This document shows, piece after piece, positions 11,701 through 24,256 of a stretch of DNA of 64,000 bases. The position numbers were made by a program, and so were the translations under genes. The stretch is from Desarmillaria ectypa (taxonomy: Eukaryota > Basidiomycota > Agaricomycetes > Agaricales > Physalacriaceae), in NCBI GenBank assembly GCA_030407005.1, contig JAUDYN010000008.1, positions 1,054,001 through 1,118,000 of the forward strand, read 5' to 3'. A model generated the notes under the pieces. That model made no database searches and was not told where the DNA came from. It worked only from the letters and a program-made list of their open reading frames with translations. The stretch's first letter is position 1. Each line of letters starts with the position of its first letter.

Positions 11701-14700
11701 ATGCAAGCAGATACCCCAATGTCGTCGGAACCATCGACAAGCTCTATTCAGTCAGGTATCCGTCGTTCCCTGTTCTTCGTCATCCAGCACATAGCTGAGC
11801 TTACAGATTTTACTCTGTAACATCTAGGCATCGTGCTACCTTCTCCTTCGATGCAAAATCAGATTCACGAGCTTGCGAAGACTCTGCCTCCACCAAGGAA
11901 ACAAAACACGGCCTGCGATGCCTGTAGAGCGAGGAAAGTTAAGTGTCATCGGCTGCCGGGCCAGGAGAAGGTGTGTCCTACGGCTTTTCCTTCTCCGTTC
12001 CATCATTGATCTTTTGGTTGTAGTGTCAAGTACGTTTGTTCTCTTTCTATACTACCTTTGTGTTCAAGCGATTGCCTCCAGCACTGTGTTTCCAAGAACT
12101 ACCCGTGCACGTCAGTCCATCTGCCTCGTCGATTTGTTTGAAATATTATCCTCATTCCCGGTTTTTTTACCTAGTCATTTCGTCCAGCAAGCCACCAGCG
12201 AGAAGAAGCGAACATCCGCCCCCGGGCGACGGAAATTATCGTCTGCCAATTCCAGGTACGTTGCGCCGTTCATTGTACTAGTTGACGTGGACCCACGGCG
12301 ATTCCGATTGCTACCACCCATGCTCTCTGTCTGCCTTCTATATGCAATTTCGCTGATCATGGTTGCTTAGTCCACCGTCTCCTAACCCTTTCAAGAAGTA
12401 TGTCTTTGCTTCGTTATGTCCATATTCGGGCTTGGCTGATCGATTATCCGTCCAGTGGTTCCCCCTCCATAGAAAATGGTTCCCCCGGTCATATGCCAAT
12501 GTCGAGCACTTACAGATACAGTTTCTATCCACCTGTGACTATGAACTCGTCTACGCGTGAGGTCCTTGCATATCTGTTCTCACCGCCGGAAATCGGAAAG
12601 TCAGTGGGTAACGCTATTCGCGTAACTTTTCATTTGGTAACCTCAATATCGTAAAATCAGTGATCCGACATCCTTTACGCAAATCAGAGTTTCGCCTTAT
12701 TTCCTCTGGGGAGAACAAGCGTCAAAGCTCGAAGAAGAAGCCTTCAGAGTTGAGTGCGTAGTTTTCATGCGCCTGATCCCTTTGTATGCATGAGAAATAT
12801 CTCTCTTTTTTGGTGCGTTCGTTTGTTTATTGTAATCCTGCTGTAATATGCTGACTACTATCCGCAGTCTTTCTCTCACTGTCTATTGCATCCCTAACTG
12901 CATGTCCTTGTAATTTGACAGGTTTGCTCTCGACCTCGTGGAAGTTTTTTTTCAGATCGTTCACACTCGGCTGCCCCTGCTTAATCCCGAGCAGTTTCGT
13001 AACAGTCTACGATTGCTTCCATCCCATGCGGCAAAGGCTACCAAACATCTGCATCCTGCCTTGGTGTCCACTGTCATTTCGTGGGGCGCCAAATTTTCAG
13101 AGCATCCCTTACTCGTCGCCGATCGCCGACGTAATAACAACCTCAGTGCCTTGGCGAAGACTCTCATACTACGGACTCGTGAGCTTGCTGAAGCTCTGAA
13201 GGTACATCGTATGCCGAAGGATGACCATGTAGTGATTGGACTGTTGATCGAACCGCTCCAAAGTCGTAAGTCTCTTTGCCAACCTTATTTCTCAAGCTTC
13301 TTTCTAATTTTTCTTTTCTCCAAGAAACTCCCGATGACCAAACAGGTAACTCATCCTGTCAGGCAGTGTGGCATAGTTTAATTGAACTCTCCAGGCTATC
13401 ACGGGTTCTGGCTGGGCTCAGCGACGAGGCATCTTATGGATCTCGGAGTAAGTGCCAAACTCCATCCAGACTTCCGGTATTTCAATTTGCTTTAGATTAA
13501 TCACAAATCAGTCATATCGTCCGCTAATCGCGACACGGAAGAACGAGGAACCATGATTTTTGCCTGGTGGATGGCATGTATATGTGATGCATACGCTTCG
13601 CTTTACTACCGTCACAAACCGATTCTCGATGATGACGATTACGACATTGACTTCTATACCGTTGATCCCATTAATCCTGACGGTCATGACGGAACAACTC
13701 CCTCGCCAAGAGAACAATTAGAGGTACGCGAATCACACACTGAATCCGACCTGCTAACTAAGTCAATTCTACGACAGTTTTTGGTTAGTGCCGTGACCCA
13801 ACAACTCTCACCTTCTGACGTCATGCAACAGGGATACTACCGAGCAGCCCACGCTCTTGCACGAACAGCACGACAGATGTCCAGGCAACTCTGGAAGCCT
13901 GCGACCGAAGCCGATGGACTGCCCTTCGACATCCTATACACGTTTTTCAAAGCCCTTACTGAGTGGCGCGATGACTATCTGCGGGCGGTGGGCGTTCCCA
14001 GCAATGAGAACCAGACGTGGGATTTCGTTACCGTGAGTAGACAAATCATTGTGCTCTTTAAAATTGCTCATCCTTCGTGATCGTATTTTAGGCGGTATCT
14101 TCTTGTGCCAGCGATGCGCAGTACCATGTGATGTGGATCATTCTTTTTAATGCGCTAGATGAAGTTGGGGTAAAGGAGATAAACGAAACCGCACGGCTTG
14201 GTGTCGATCCGAAGTTCACGCCTGATTTCGCACAAATGGATTCAGTGATGCGGAAAATTGCGGACGAAGCTCTGCATGGAGCTTGCCGGATATCTGCACT
14301 GGTACGTCGTCTGCTCATGAGTCACTTATCAAACATTGTCACCCACTATATCTATAGGCGGCGGTGTTGACGAGTAACCAGTACCTGGTACGTAAATGGT
14401 CCTTATCCTTCTTCTGTCGTCTGACTCGAGTTTCATTGCTTAGCGACTTGACCCAGCCGTGATGCACGTCAGTTGTATCCAAGCTGGAACCCTTCTCGCA
14501 CGTCTAGGACGGCCAGAGGCGATTAACTGCATCAATGGCTTAGAGCAGTACAGCCTGGCTTATGAAGAAGCTGGTGATCATGCTAGTGAGATCCGGCGCA
14601 TATATCGAACTGGAGAAAGTGACTTCAACCATATGAGCTCGGTTGCTCCCAGGGTCGTTCTCGAAACTGGATCTCCGGGGTCACTCCGTGACGATATGCA

Positions 14701-14716
14701 GATTGACGAGCGATAA
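11701..14716 (+). CDS. Zn(II)2Cys6 fungal-type transcription factor
   Basis: Predicted 667 aa from 15 exons: 11701-11755, 11828-11970, 12024-12029, 12082-12110, 12175-12255, 12371-12397, 12456-12607, 12690-12753, 12922-13265, 13325-13447, 13512-13723, 13778-14032, 14092-14301, 14358-14387 and 14444-14716. The binuclear cluster reads CDACRARKVKC, eight residues, then CQHC, six residues, C, a perfect CX2CX6CX8CX2CX6C. It is encoded over three exons, one only 6 nt long. Downstream helical segments such as FAWWMACICDAYASLYYR resemble the fungal-specific transcription factor regulatory domain. It should be a nuclear DNA-binding regulator; its targets are unknown. The acceptor at 12689 is unusual (GAG) and the boundary near 12607-12690 is the weakest join. 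Confidence 0.85.
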
Positions 14717-15215
14717 AAGGAGAAGGAAGAAAACACTCCCTGCTCAAGGTCCGGGGTTTTTCCATGTTTTTGTGTCCGTGTTTCGAATTCGCTGTTTATC
14801 TTGGAATCTTATATTGTACGATTACCTTCGCAGTGATTGTTTTTCTTTTTTTTTTTTGGTTGTACATTTCATATAAACAGGTTATGAAGGCACCAAGTAA
14901 CGGGGCTAATGATAGTTTTGATAACTGGACATCTTATTTATCGTTCTATGCGTATCGGTAGTAGCAGTAAGTACTGTAAGGTAAGATCTTGTACTATATA
15001 GACAGTTGTACGCACTTGCTTCAATTTGCTCCCGCTCAGTATCCGCGGAAGCAAATCTAGTCCGGCAACTAAACTGATCAAGCGCCGATTAAGCTGGTCC
15101 AGATGATAAAGCATCTTGATTAGTTCAATTATAACAAGTATAAGCGAAACAAAATATGATAGCAAGTACAGTTAGCAGGCTTCCAGAACAATGATCAAAA
15201 TACAGATAATAGATA
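14717..15215. other. Convergent 3' intergenic region
   Basis: About 500 bases between the 3' ends of the Zn2Cys6 factor (plus) and the GEN1-like gene (minus). It contains T-rich tracts, for example near 14845-14857, consistent with 3' UTRs. No gene seen. Confidence 0.5.
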
Positions 15216-17382
15216 TCATCCCACAACAACCACATCAGAATCGCTTCCTTCATCCGAAGAAATCACAATCACCTCTATAGGTTTGCTTTTCCCCTTTCCT
15301 CGGGTTGGACTCTCCTCCCTCTGTCTACGACTAGGAGAGTCTAGTATATTCTTCCGCGGGCTCTTCTTCGCTATCTCTTCCTCGGAACCTCGACGACGGG
15401 CTTTGGCTTTCACAGGAGAGGGTGTTATAGGTGGCAGCGGAACAGGTGATGACTGCCCTAGAACAGGACGGTCACCATCCTCATCCCGGTCATAGAATAG
15501 ATCTCGCGTTTTGCGAGGGGTACCGAACTTGTCCATCGGAAAGGTCGAAGGCTTCCTCGATGGTGTCTTGGCCAGACTAAACGACGGTAGCTGAGCAGAC
15601 GACGAGCGCCCCGGTATAGGTAACTCTTCATCGTCATCCTCGTTATTGCTATTAGTATCATAACGTAAATATCGCTCCTTTCGAGGGCTACCGAACTCGT
15701 GCTCCAAGTTCATCGGGAACGGTACAGGCTTCCTCGAGGGTGTCTTAGTCGGGCTGGGCAATATTTTCGTTCTGGGAAGTTTATCGAGTGCCAGAAGAAT
15801 TTTTGACGAAGACGAAGGTGTAGAACTGGGGAAGGTGAGTTTTTGCTTTGTGTTTGGTAGGTGTACGGGGTGTCGCAGAAGGAGTCGCCATCTTTTTCTT
15901 CCTCGGACTTGATAGTGGTTCGTCGTCACCGCTCATCTCCTCCGTCACCTTCTTCTTGCCTTTGGGTTTCTTCTTCTCTTTTCTGCGCCCGATAATGTCT
16001 TCGAACTCCTCGACCAAAGCGGGCCTGGTTTTCTGGACCATGACAGCCGGAAGCCAAACACGGAGGGGGCCACGCAGGTCAGGGCCACTTGCACGGTCTT
16101 CGAATTGCCAGAGATCGGCAGCGTCCGGACCGGCGCCAGTCGGTCTTCTCCAACCTTGCACACCAGCTTCCACCAACCGGACAGGGACAGAGACATCAAC
16201 TTCGACACGATACTGCAGGGCGCGACCCGTCGATTGATGCTCCCGTGTACTGTGGATCCTCATCATCCACCTAACCTCACCCACATTCACTGCCTCGTCT
16301 CCAGAAAACTTGCGCCAAACGTGTTTCTCATCCTTGCCCTGTTCGCCCTCAATTATGTATCTTCTCAGAACTCGGAGAGCCAATCCAGGCCATATGAGTG
16401 TCCCGAAGCGCTTCACAACCGATTCTTTGTACCCCCATTCAAAATACATTTCGCACAGCGCAGCAATTGCGGGAATATTTGGCTCCTTCTTCATCCAGTC
16501 GATATCAACGTAGTTCTCGAGGGGTGAGGTGACCGGATCCATGTACTCCAATAGTATATTGCTATCCGGAAAGGTCTCTGGTACGGTGTTTGCTAGCTTG
16601 TTATGCTTGTGCCCCAGGCATCCAGAGCGATTGGTTTTAAGCTCCGTGATAACTTCTGCGCGTCACTTAGGGAGATATTCCGGTAACTCTGTTCTCGTCT
16701 GCATCGTTGCTGCGAGGTACAGTCTATCTGCGTGTCCTGCGCGAGCAAGCTCCTTGGCAGTATTAGAGCCACAACCAGGAAGTCCCTCAACGGAGTAGTC
16801 GCCGCCTGCACAGAGCGCAATCAATATGAGCTCTGCCCTGCTAAGTTTCACATCCTGAAACACCATTACAAAGTTCTTCTTCGCATCTGAAACTTTCGCA
16901 TGCGTCGAACTTGGGTTCCGCCAGACAGTCTTAGCGCCGAACAAGAACGCGTCAACGTCGTCGCTGAGAACGCCGTCGATGATCCCTGAAGCGTTCAGAT
17001 ACGCCAGTTCCTCCTCTGCTTGTCCTGGGGCCATGCGCCATTCAAACCCAAACGCCTCGATAAAGGCTTTCAATCCGTCGGTCAGCGGGTTCTCGGCCGA
17101 GGTATTGATACGTTTTCCTCGCTTCCATGCTGGTCTCCCTGGGCCGTCGAAGATAAAGAGAGGCAGTATAGGATTGCGAAGAAGTTCTAGACGAAAGAAA
17201 AGGGTTCGCAGCTCGAGATTTTCGCCTTCCTGCCCATACTCGGCATGGAAGAACCAAAGGGAGACGTCGATATCGAGGCGAAAGGCATGTGGCGGCCGAT
17301 TTGTAGAGGCAATCGTCAGCTCGTAGAGAGATTTCCTGGACGAGAATTCGTCGAGAAGTGGCCAGAGTTTCGCAACGCCCAT
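15216..17382 (-). pseudogene. XPG/GEN1-like structure-specific endonuclease, disrupted
   Basis: From the ATG at 17382 the frame encodes an XPG/Rad2-type nuclease. An N-terminal block has early acidic residues (FRLDIDVSLWFF). The I-region has GQAEEELAYLNASG and DGVLSDDVDAFLFGAKTVWRN, including the expected metal-binding Glu/Asp set. A helix-hairpin-helix-like block follows (CAGGDYSVEGLPGCG). It most resembles fungal GEN1/Yen1-type Holliday junction resolvases. The frame hits TGA at 16663-16665 and then continues in the same frame with family-like sequence (RAEVITELKTNRSG, then LANTVPETFPDS) for a further 270 codons or so. Near 15835-15845 the reading shifts to another frame that continues with Ser/Pro-rich tail and ends at 15216 in an acidic VISSDEG stretch. 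No intron I could find removes both lesions without deleting conserved sequence. Either a recent pseudogene, a readthrough or recoded gene, or sequence error. Confidence 0.7.
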
Positions 17383-17431
17383 CGTGGGTCGTCGGAGTGG
17401 CAGACGACCGCGAAATTTGACACCTGCTCAC

Positions 17432-17437
17432 CACGTG
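17432..17437. promoter_or_regulatory. CACGTG upstream of the GEN1-like gene
   Basis: CACGTG in the context CTCACCACGTGACTG lies 50 nt upstream of the GEN1-like start, and a GGCGCGCC palindrome follows a few bases later. Position suggests a promoter element; no binding evidence is visible. Confidence 0.4.
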
Positions 17438-17590
17438 ACTGTGGCGCGCCTTTAATTACTCTCCCTTTCCGCGTCCACCCTCCTGTCCTGTATATCATGA
17501 ATTAGTTATCCCGTGAATGCCTGGGAGGCATGCTCGAGAGATTTTATTTAGGCTGTCTGTCATTTTGCTACAAAGTACATAATTTTCATG

Positions 17591-20500
17591 CTAAGTACCT
17601 GCAGCGGCATATAAGGCACTACGGTCCGAGCTCTTATCTACAAGCCTACGAAACCACCCCTTCTCTGAATTGAGGAGCGCTCGCGGTGTATCGAATTCAA
17701 CCTATTACGATTGCTCAGCATCAATGTCGTGAAAGAATAAATGAGAGCCTCACGATGCGTCCTTCATCAAGAACCATCTACGTATATTCATTTCAGACCC
17801 TGTGATACATATGGAAATCCAAGAAGACTCACGATCTTGTCGAAGTCCATAATAGTCTGGAGGCGATGAGCGACCGTGATTAGCGTGACATCCTTCAGCT
17901 CTTCTCTGAGTGTTTTCTGGATCACGGCGTCGGTCTTGTAGTCTACACGTGAAGGTGTGAAAACAGCAGCAACTACCAACATTTTAAGGTCAAGTTTACC
18001 TATAGCAGAAGTGGCTAGGACAGCAGATGTAAGCCTGATGAAGGTCGTGCTAGAATACATGTACCTTCGTCCAATATGAGCAACTTGCTCCTTCTAACAA
18101 TGGCTCTCGCCAAAGCTAACACTTGGCGTTGGCCGACCGATAGGTTGCCTCCTCCACTAGATATATTAGTATCCAAATTGATCTTGTTTTCATCATTTTC
18201 TTCTTGCAGAGAAAAAAGACCAGCTGAGCGCAAAGCATCGTTCAAGGTTGAATCATCATGCTGAGAGAACGGGTCTAGATTGTAACGCAGCGTGCCGCCA
18301 AGCAGCTCGGGCTAAGAGAAGGAATGGAGTATCTTTTCTATCTGAAAAGCGATTGACGTACCATCTGAGGGATGATTGTGATGCTGGATCGTAATGCATC
18401 AAGATTCATTGTACTGGTGGGAAGATCATCGTAGTATACCTCCCCCATTATCGGAATACATCGCAGAAGAGAGAGGGTTAGTGAACTCTTTTGATAGAAA
18501 ACACTTTCTCAGCGGGAGTGCCATAAGTAATATGGCAGCAAATTACTTACCTTTCCGGAACCTGTACGACCCACTGCGGCAGGATAAGTACACTTCCTAC
18601 AAACCAGAATTTGTACGGACCTACTCCAACACGTTCACCTGATTTTATCTCGAACGACAAATTGTGTAAAACTTTGGGACCATCCTATGGTGATGCGGGG
18701 GTCAGATATGTAAATAGCAAATTTCCTAAAGCAGGACATCTCACAAGCGTATACATTGCACACAGATTCGCGACACGTAGGTTCCCACTGCTTGGCCAAT
18801 ACGCCGGAGGAATACCTATTGCAGAAGGTTTGGGCTCTTGTTCCGTTTTGATATAACGGAGAATCCGTTCCAGGCTGATGGATTGGCCATTGATTAGTGG
18901 ATACATGTCGACATCAGTGGTTGACATACCTGTTTCCTGTGGGAAATATTGAACATACGGGAAAATAATACACGATTGTGCTTGCCATATAGTTCCACCG
19001 CATTGAATATCCTCACCCATACGAGAATCAGCGAGCTGAATGAGACTGCAGAACAAGTCAGGTATTGAATGGACCTTCAGCCCTCGAGGGTGCTTTACCA
19101 GCTGTGGCAAGGGAAAAGCCCGTGTTAGCTGCGCTCAAGCTAGACCCTCCTCCATACACCAGATAAATAGCTAGAGACGATGTGAACATCCCTGCCAAAG
19201 CATCTGTTCGTATAGCTATCCATCTAATGCAATTTGATTAAAACATGTGTATCAATAATGATGAAAGCGCGCCTATGGAGATCGTAGAAGATGGTCGTTG
19301 ATCTAATGTAAGCATCAATGCGACGCATTGACTCCTGAAAATAAATTTCTTCAGCGTCATATGCCCTGATTGAGACTAGTGGAACGAATGTAAGAGTTCA
19401 GCCATCAGAAGGACACTATAGGCGCTCACTGAGTCCCGAAATAGCTGCCCCGAAGCTGCAGAATACGGTATCAGTGTCCTATTACTAGTAGGGGTTACGT
19501 TGTCAGAACGTACTGGCCAAGGAGTGGGGATTTCGCATTTGCATTGCATCGCTTAACCGGTAACTGGGCTTTCATGTACAACTGCCCGAACACGCCACCA
19601 AGACATGTCATTACAGCACCCGGAAAGAAAAAGGCAGGGCTGAAGAAAATGATAGATCCAAATTGGATGATGAGCTGTAAATTTAGCTCCGTTAAGCGGT
19701 AAATTGCGAAAGGGATACTGTTGTCGACTGTCTGCATTTAATGGTCTGTCTAACACGGAATGGTCGTCCTTGGGCTTACCAGCCTTTATGTCCACGGTTG
19801 TACGTGCAATTACCCGTGCCGTCGGTGTTATATCCAGCCATCTAGAAAGAGATCAATTGAAAAGATTCGGAAAATACAGACCCTTAAAACGCACCGCAAC
19901 GTTGTACCAAGAACAGACTCAATTAGAGACTGATGGATGAGTCTTCCTGCTCTTAGAGAGCCGAAAGTAAAGATCGTATATCCGGCCGAGTAACAAAATA
20001 TGCACAATAAGGAAAGGAGTGCGTATACGGTCAGGTAGCTAGCATCGAAGTTCATTAGCCTGTTTGTCACAATAAAAGTCTTCCACTGGAACACTCACGA
20101 TGACGCTGGCACGTCAGATGGATCATGCAGCTGATATTGAGTGGACCAATAGCCTAAAAACCAGGATTGGAACGCTGCAACCGCTGCATTCAGCGCAATA
20201 GATCCGATCAATGTCAGCCAGAAAGCCACGATATGTCCGCTCAAGTTCCCCAGGAAAAGTTTGACTATATTTGAATCAGCCACAGTATGGATGAGATGTT
20301 AGCAAGTTGCTTACAAGCCGCCCATTGTACATGTCCTTCTTCGATTTCTTCGGTCGTGGTCAGCTTTCCTGAAGGTTCGGTATTATCGAGTAGGGTATCA
20401 TCTGCATCTTGCTTCGATTTCTCTAGAGTCTCTTCTTCCTCCAATATTTCAGTATCCATCGTGTGATCCACACCCAGAACATCGGCCACTGATCCATGCA

Positions 20501-23500
20501 AAATAGATCCATCCAATTTGATCAGAGTGATCGAATGAGCCAGCGGACGTGTCAGAGCAAGGTTATGTGTCTGAAAACTTAACATCAGACAGTCGTATTT
20601 AATATTACTAGATTAGTGAATGCTCACAGCGAGGAGAACGGTCCTTCCCACAACTAAGTCGCCATTCAGGCATCGACTAACAATCAATTTCGCTGTATGA
20701 ACATCTAGTGCTGCAAGTACGTCGTCTAAAAGTAAAATCTTAGCTCGAGAATAGACCGCCCTTGCGAGCGTAACCCGGGCCTGTACAAAATCAAGCTTTA
20801 CCCAGGCTAATAGCAATAAGGAGCCAACCTTTTGTCCACCACTATCGCTCGAAGAATCAATATGAAGACCGACGATCCAAAAAATCATGGTCACCTTAAT
20901 GTCAAACCTTTTTCTCCAACTTCCGTTCTGTCCCCTGCCTCAAATAGAGCAAGGTCAGGAAGTAATGCACATTGATCGAGAACTAACGGATATATTCAAA
21001 GCAATGCATTGTGACTGGAGTGTCAACGATACCTTTATTATAGCGGTCTTCCTCATAGGGTGACCCGAAAAGGATGTTATTCTATGAGAGATGGATTAGA
21101 CGCCGAGGGGAACATATCGTTCGTTACTCACCCTGATGGAATCGCTTTGGATCCAGGATTCCTGAGCAGCATACGCCACGCCATTTTCGCGAGGTAAGTG
21201 GAACCATGAATCAGGACCCGGTGAAACGAAGTGCATTTCCCCTGTTGTATTTCAATGTCACATTTAGTGTCCAGACGAAAGCAAAATTCAGCGGGTGGAT
21301 ACCTAATAACGCGAGCAAAAGCGAAGTTTTCCCTGGAAGATCTATGAGTCACGAGTGCTCAGGATACAGGAATGCATACCAGTTCCTGTGGGACCAACGA
21401 TGATATTAATGCCAGTGTCGAAGAACAAGTCGTCCTCTATTCGCAGCTTAAAGTCGCGTCTACTTTCACTCGACCAGACAAATTCAGCATTCCTAAAGCC
21501 TAGCTTGTCATGAGCGGCATGGACAGCGACGTTGTCCGCTGAGAATGTATCTAAAAGTTCGGTCTGCCAAGTCTCAGTATGATGCATAAGCCAATAGTGA
21601 TACGTCCTTACGTGACGGAGAAAATCGTTCAATCGGTCCAAGGACACCTTGGCTAAACAGGGCGCACAGGTTCAGTTTTGCCGTGTAGTAATATTCAGGA
21701 CAGAATACCTTGCACTATGGGCGGGATACTGTTGACGACTAGACGGAACTTTTGTCGCAGGATTTCGAACACCGTAATTGAGGAGAATACTATAGCAGCT
21801 GAAATGCCGATATTCAGTAAGCTGTCAAAGCAATCGTACTCATGGACGCACCTGTAAGTCGTCTGTGCATGATAAGCGTCTGCAGAAAACCAAATTAGCC
21901 ATATAATGCATTATGAATAATGATCTGCTAGACGCACGAATGTTGCATATGTTGCGATCATTGTGAGAAGTGGGATTAGAAAGCTTTCAAAGACATGAGA
22001 AACACTGTCGAAAGTCTCAAGAGTGGCACGAGCTAACTTCACATGGGCAATCAGCAGGACCAGAATTTTGTTCCATCGAACATATGTTAACTCGTCGACC
22101 CTCCTTTCGTCAATCTGACCTTTCATTTTGGGTTCCCAGCCGAACAATTTGATCATCCTCAACATCGACATAGCTAAAACAGACGATTAAGATCGTCCAC
22201 TCCGTGGGAAAGATGAGTGAACATACCTTCGGTGACTTTCTGTATGCGGGCATCCATCTTGACAATACGAACATCGCGGGAGGACGAATAAAATTGGGTA
22301 GATACCTTTTTCATTCTCTTCTTCTGAACACCTCGCATCATCCGTGACAGGTAACCTGGTATAGGAATACATATCTGTGATAAATAATCGTGAATGGCTG
22401 AAGGACAACCCAACTAAGAGGACTTTACGAGCATGATGGCAAGTCCCACCAGCGCACTATTTGTATGTGAGTTGATGAGCCGAGACAGTTATATGCATGC
22501 CCTACCTCCAATCCAAAATACTGTATAGGAACCCGATGGTCAGGAGCAGATTGAAGGGAGCCCACAAAACCTCGTATAAATACATGGGTAAAGACGGTTC
22601 AGTAGTACTCCCCACATCGGCTGTCACCAGTGTATTGATCCTGCCTACGATGTTTGACTTAGCCGTTTTCTGACTCTCCAAATCGAGTCGAATACGGAGA
22701 GCATGCTTGAATATAAGTTGCGTGAGAATTCCTTGTGTACAGGCCATTGTGCTGGTCTAGTCGGGGAACTCTCAGCACAAGGGCGATGTAAATCAAGAAA
22801 ATTGCGTACAGCCTTGTGCATAAACCACTCTGTCATCATAGACCGGAGGAAAGTGCCTAAAAACAGCCACGAAATCCAAACCCACGGACGGATAACCGCA
22901 CCATCTCCTCCAGTTTCCAAATAGCTACAACGTTTCATTCCGACTCGTTGCACATTTGAAGCAACAATAGAGCTTACTGTAGAAGGCGGTTAATACCAAC
23001 GGGTGCCACAAAAGTGAGAAGCGTCTGGAGGGTTCTAAGAGAAGGTTTTTGGGGTGCAAATATTGAAGGATACCTTAACGACCTGAAGCAGGGTCAACTG
23101 AATAGCTGTCTTTCTATTGTATTTCAAGAGTCCCTGGAAGAGACTGTAAACTCGATCGCCCGAGAATGGGTCTAGGAATGGGAAGGCATCCCTAACCTGC
23201 ACTTTGGACGAAAGTGCATAGGCCAATGGAGGCAGCTTTTCCGGAACAGATGCAGGGTCGCGGTAGGCCAGATACACCAGAGGATCCAAGTAGGCGAACA
23301 GGAGACGCAAGAACAAGGGGGCCATTTGTTCAGGGTTCAGGTGGAGCGCTGGATCCTATTGACAGGATATGTCAGCCAAGTGAGCCAAAATGTGACAAGG
23401 ATTCGCACGTCATCATCTACTGGAATGTACTCTGGGGGTGTCGACAGCGGAACGACAAGCCCCACGATTGTGAGAAGTGCAATCTTTGCCCACAAAAGCC

Positions 23501-24050
23501 AACCTTCATGGAGGTCTTGGGGAACTCGGGTGAAGGTCGCTAGAGGGTATACATCACGGTAGCTGTAAGTTAACAATGATACAAGTAGAACCGCGTCAAG
23601 GTGCTGGGCTACCGTTCTGTGACGAGATAGACTAACAGCAGCTAGGGCGGTAGCATAAGCCTAACGGCCTTCATATTAGAGCACGCCAAATCAATTGAGA
23701 GATCGCTTTACGCTCGTTATACATGCCGCCAAGGCCCGGAAAATCTGGTCTTCGTGGCGCACATAGCTTCTGTTCAAGGAAGACGAGAAAATCGTCAATA
23801 TCAGCAATGCCACACATCCAATTGTTCTCAGTATCATCCAGAAAGAAACCAGCGGTCGACGTGTAGCGACACGGTCCGTACGCTTCGCGTCATTCTTCTT
23901 GGCACCCAAGTATGCTGCCTGGACAACGAACACGGCCGCCGAAGCAACTGTGCCATAGAAAGGGGCTAGACTCGTGTCAGTCCAAACGCTAAAAACGTGA
24001 TCAGCTTGAGCCAGAATTATCAAGTGCAGGACATACTTGTGGCTAGGCAT
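17591..24050 (-). CDS. ABC transporter, ABCC (multidrug-resistance-associated) type
   Basis: A large, intron-dense minus-strand gene encoding a full-length exporter, membrane domain-NBD1-membrane domain-NBD2. The first exon is probably 14 nt (24037-24050, MPSHN after splicing), leading into hydrophobic segments like an ABCC N-terminal domain. NBD1: Walker A GPTGTGK is split by an intron near 21364, signature SGGQK lies near 20840, and Walker B and D-loop read LLLDDVLAALD. The Glu after Walker B is replaced by Asp, as is usual for ABCC NBD1. NBD2: Walker A VGRTGSGK near 18560, signature LSVGQRQ, Walker B LLILDE, H-loop VAHRLQT. The C-terminus is assembled over three short exons to VEFDTPRALLN and the stop at 17591. 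Likely exports organic anions or conjugates at the vacuole or plasma membrane; the substrate is unknown. The order of domains is firm, individual exon borders less so. Confidence 0.88.
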
Positions 24051-24256
24051 CTACCTCGAAGTGCGAACCTTGAACAAGGAACGCAACCAAGGATGGTCAA
24101 GCCACGTACAGTATTTGTCGATGTGGATGTGTGGTAAAAGCTGAGCAGGTGATTAGTCTAGAAGCGCCGCTTGGAATTAGACGTGACAAACAAAACAGCG
24201 TGCTGATGTCGACAGAAGACTATGGCTAAGTACTACATAGGTGCGTACATATGCAT

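Noticed and set aside
16664..16820. Alternative frame at the GEN1-like TGA considered as evidence for a frameshift rather than a nonsense change
   Set aside because: The original frame continues with family-like sequence immediately after the TGA, so no frame change is needed.
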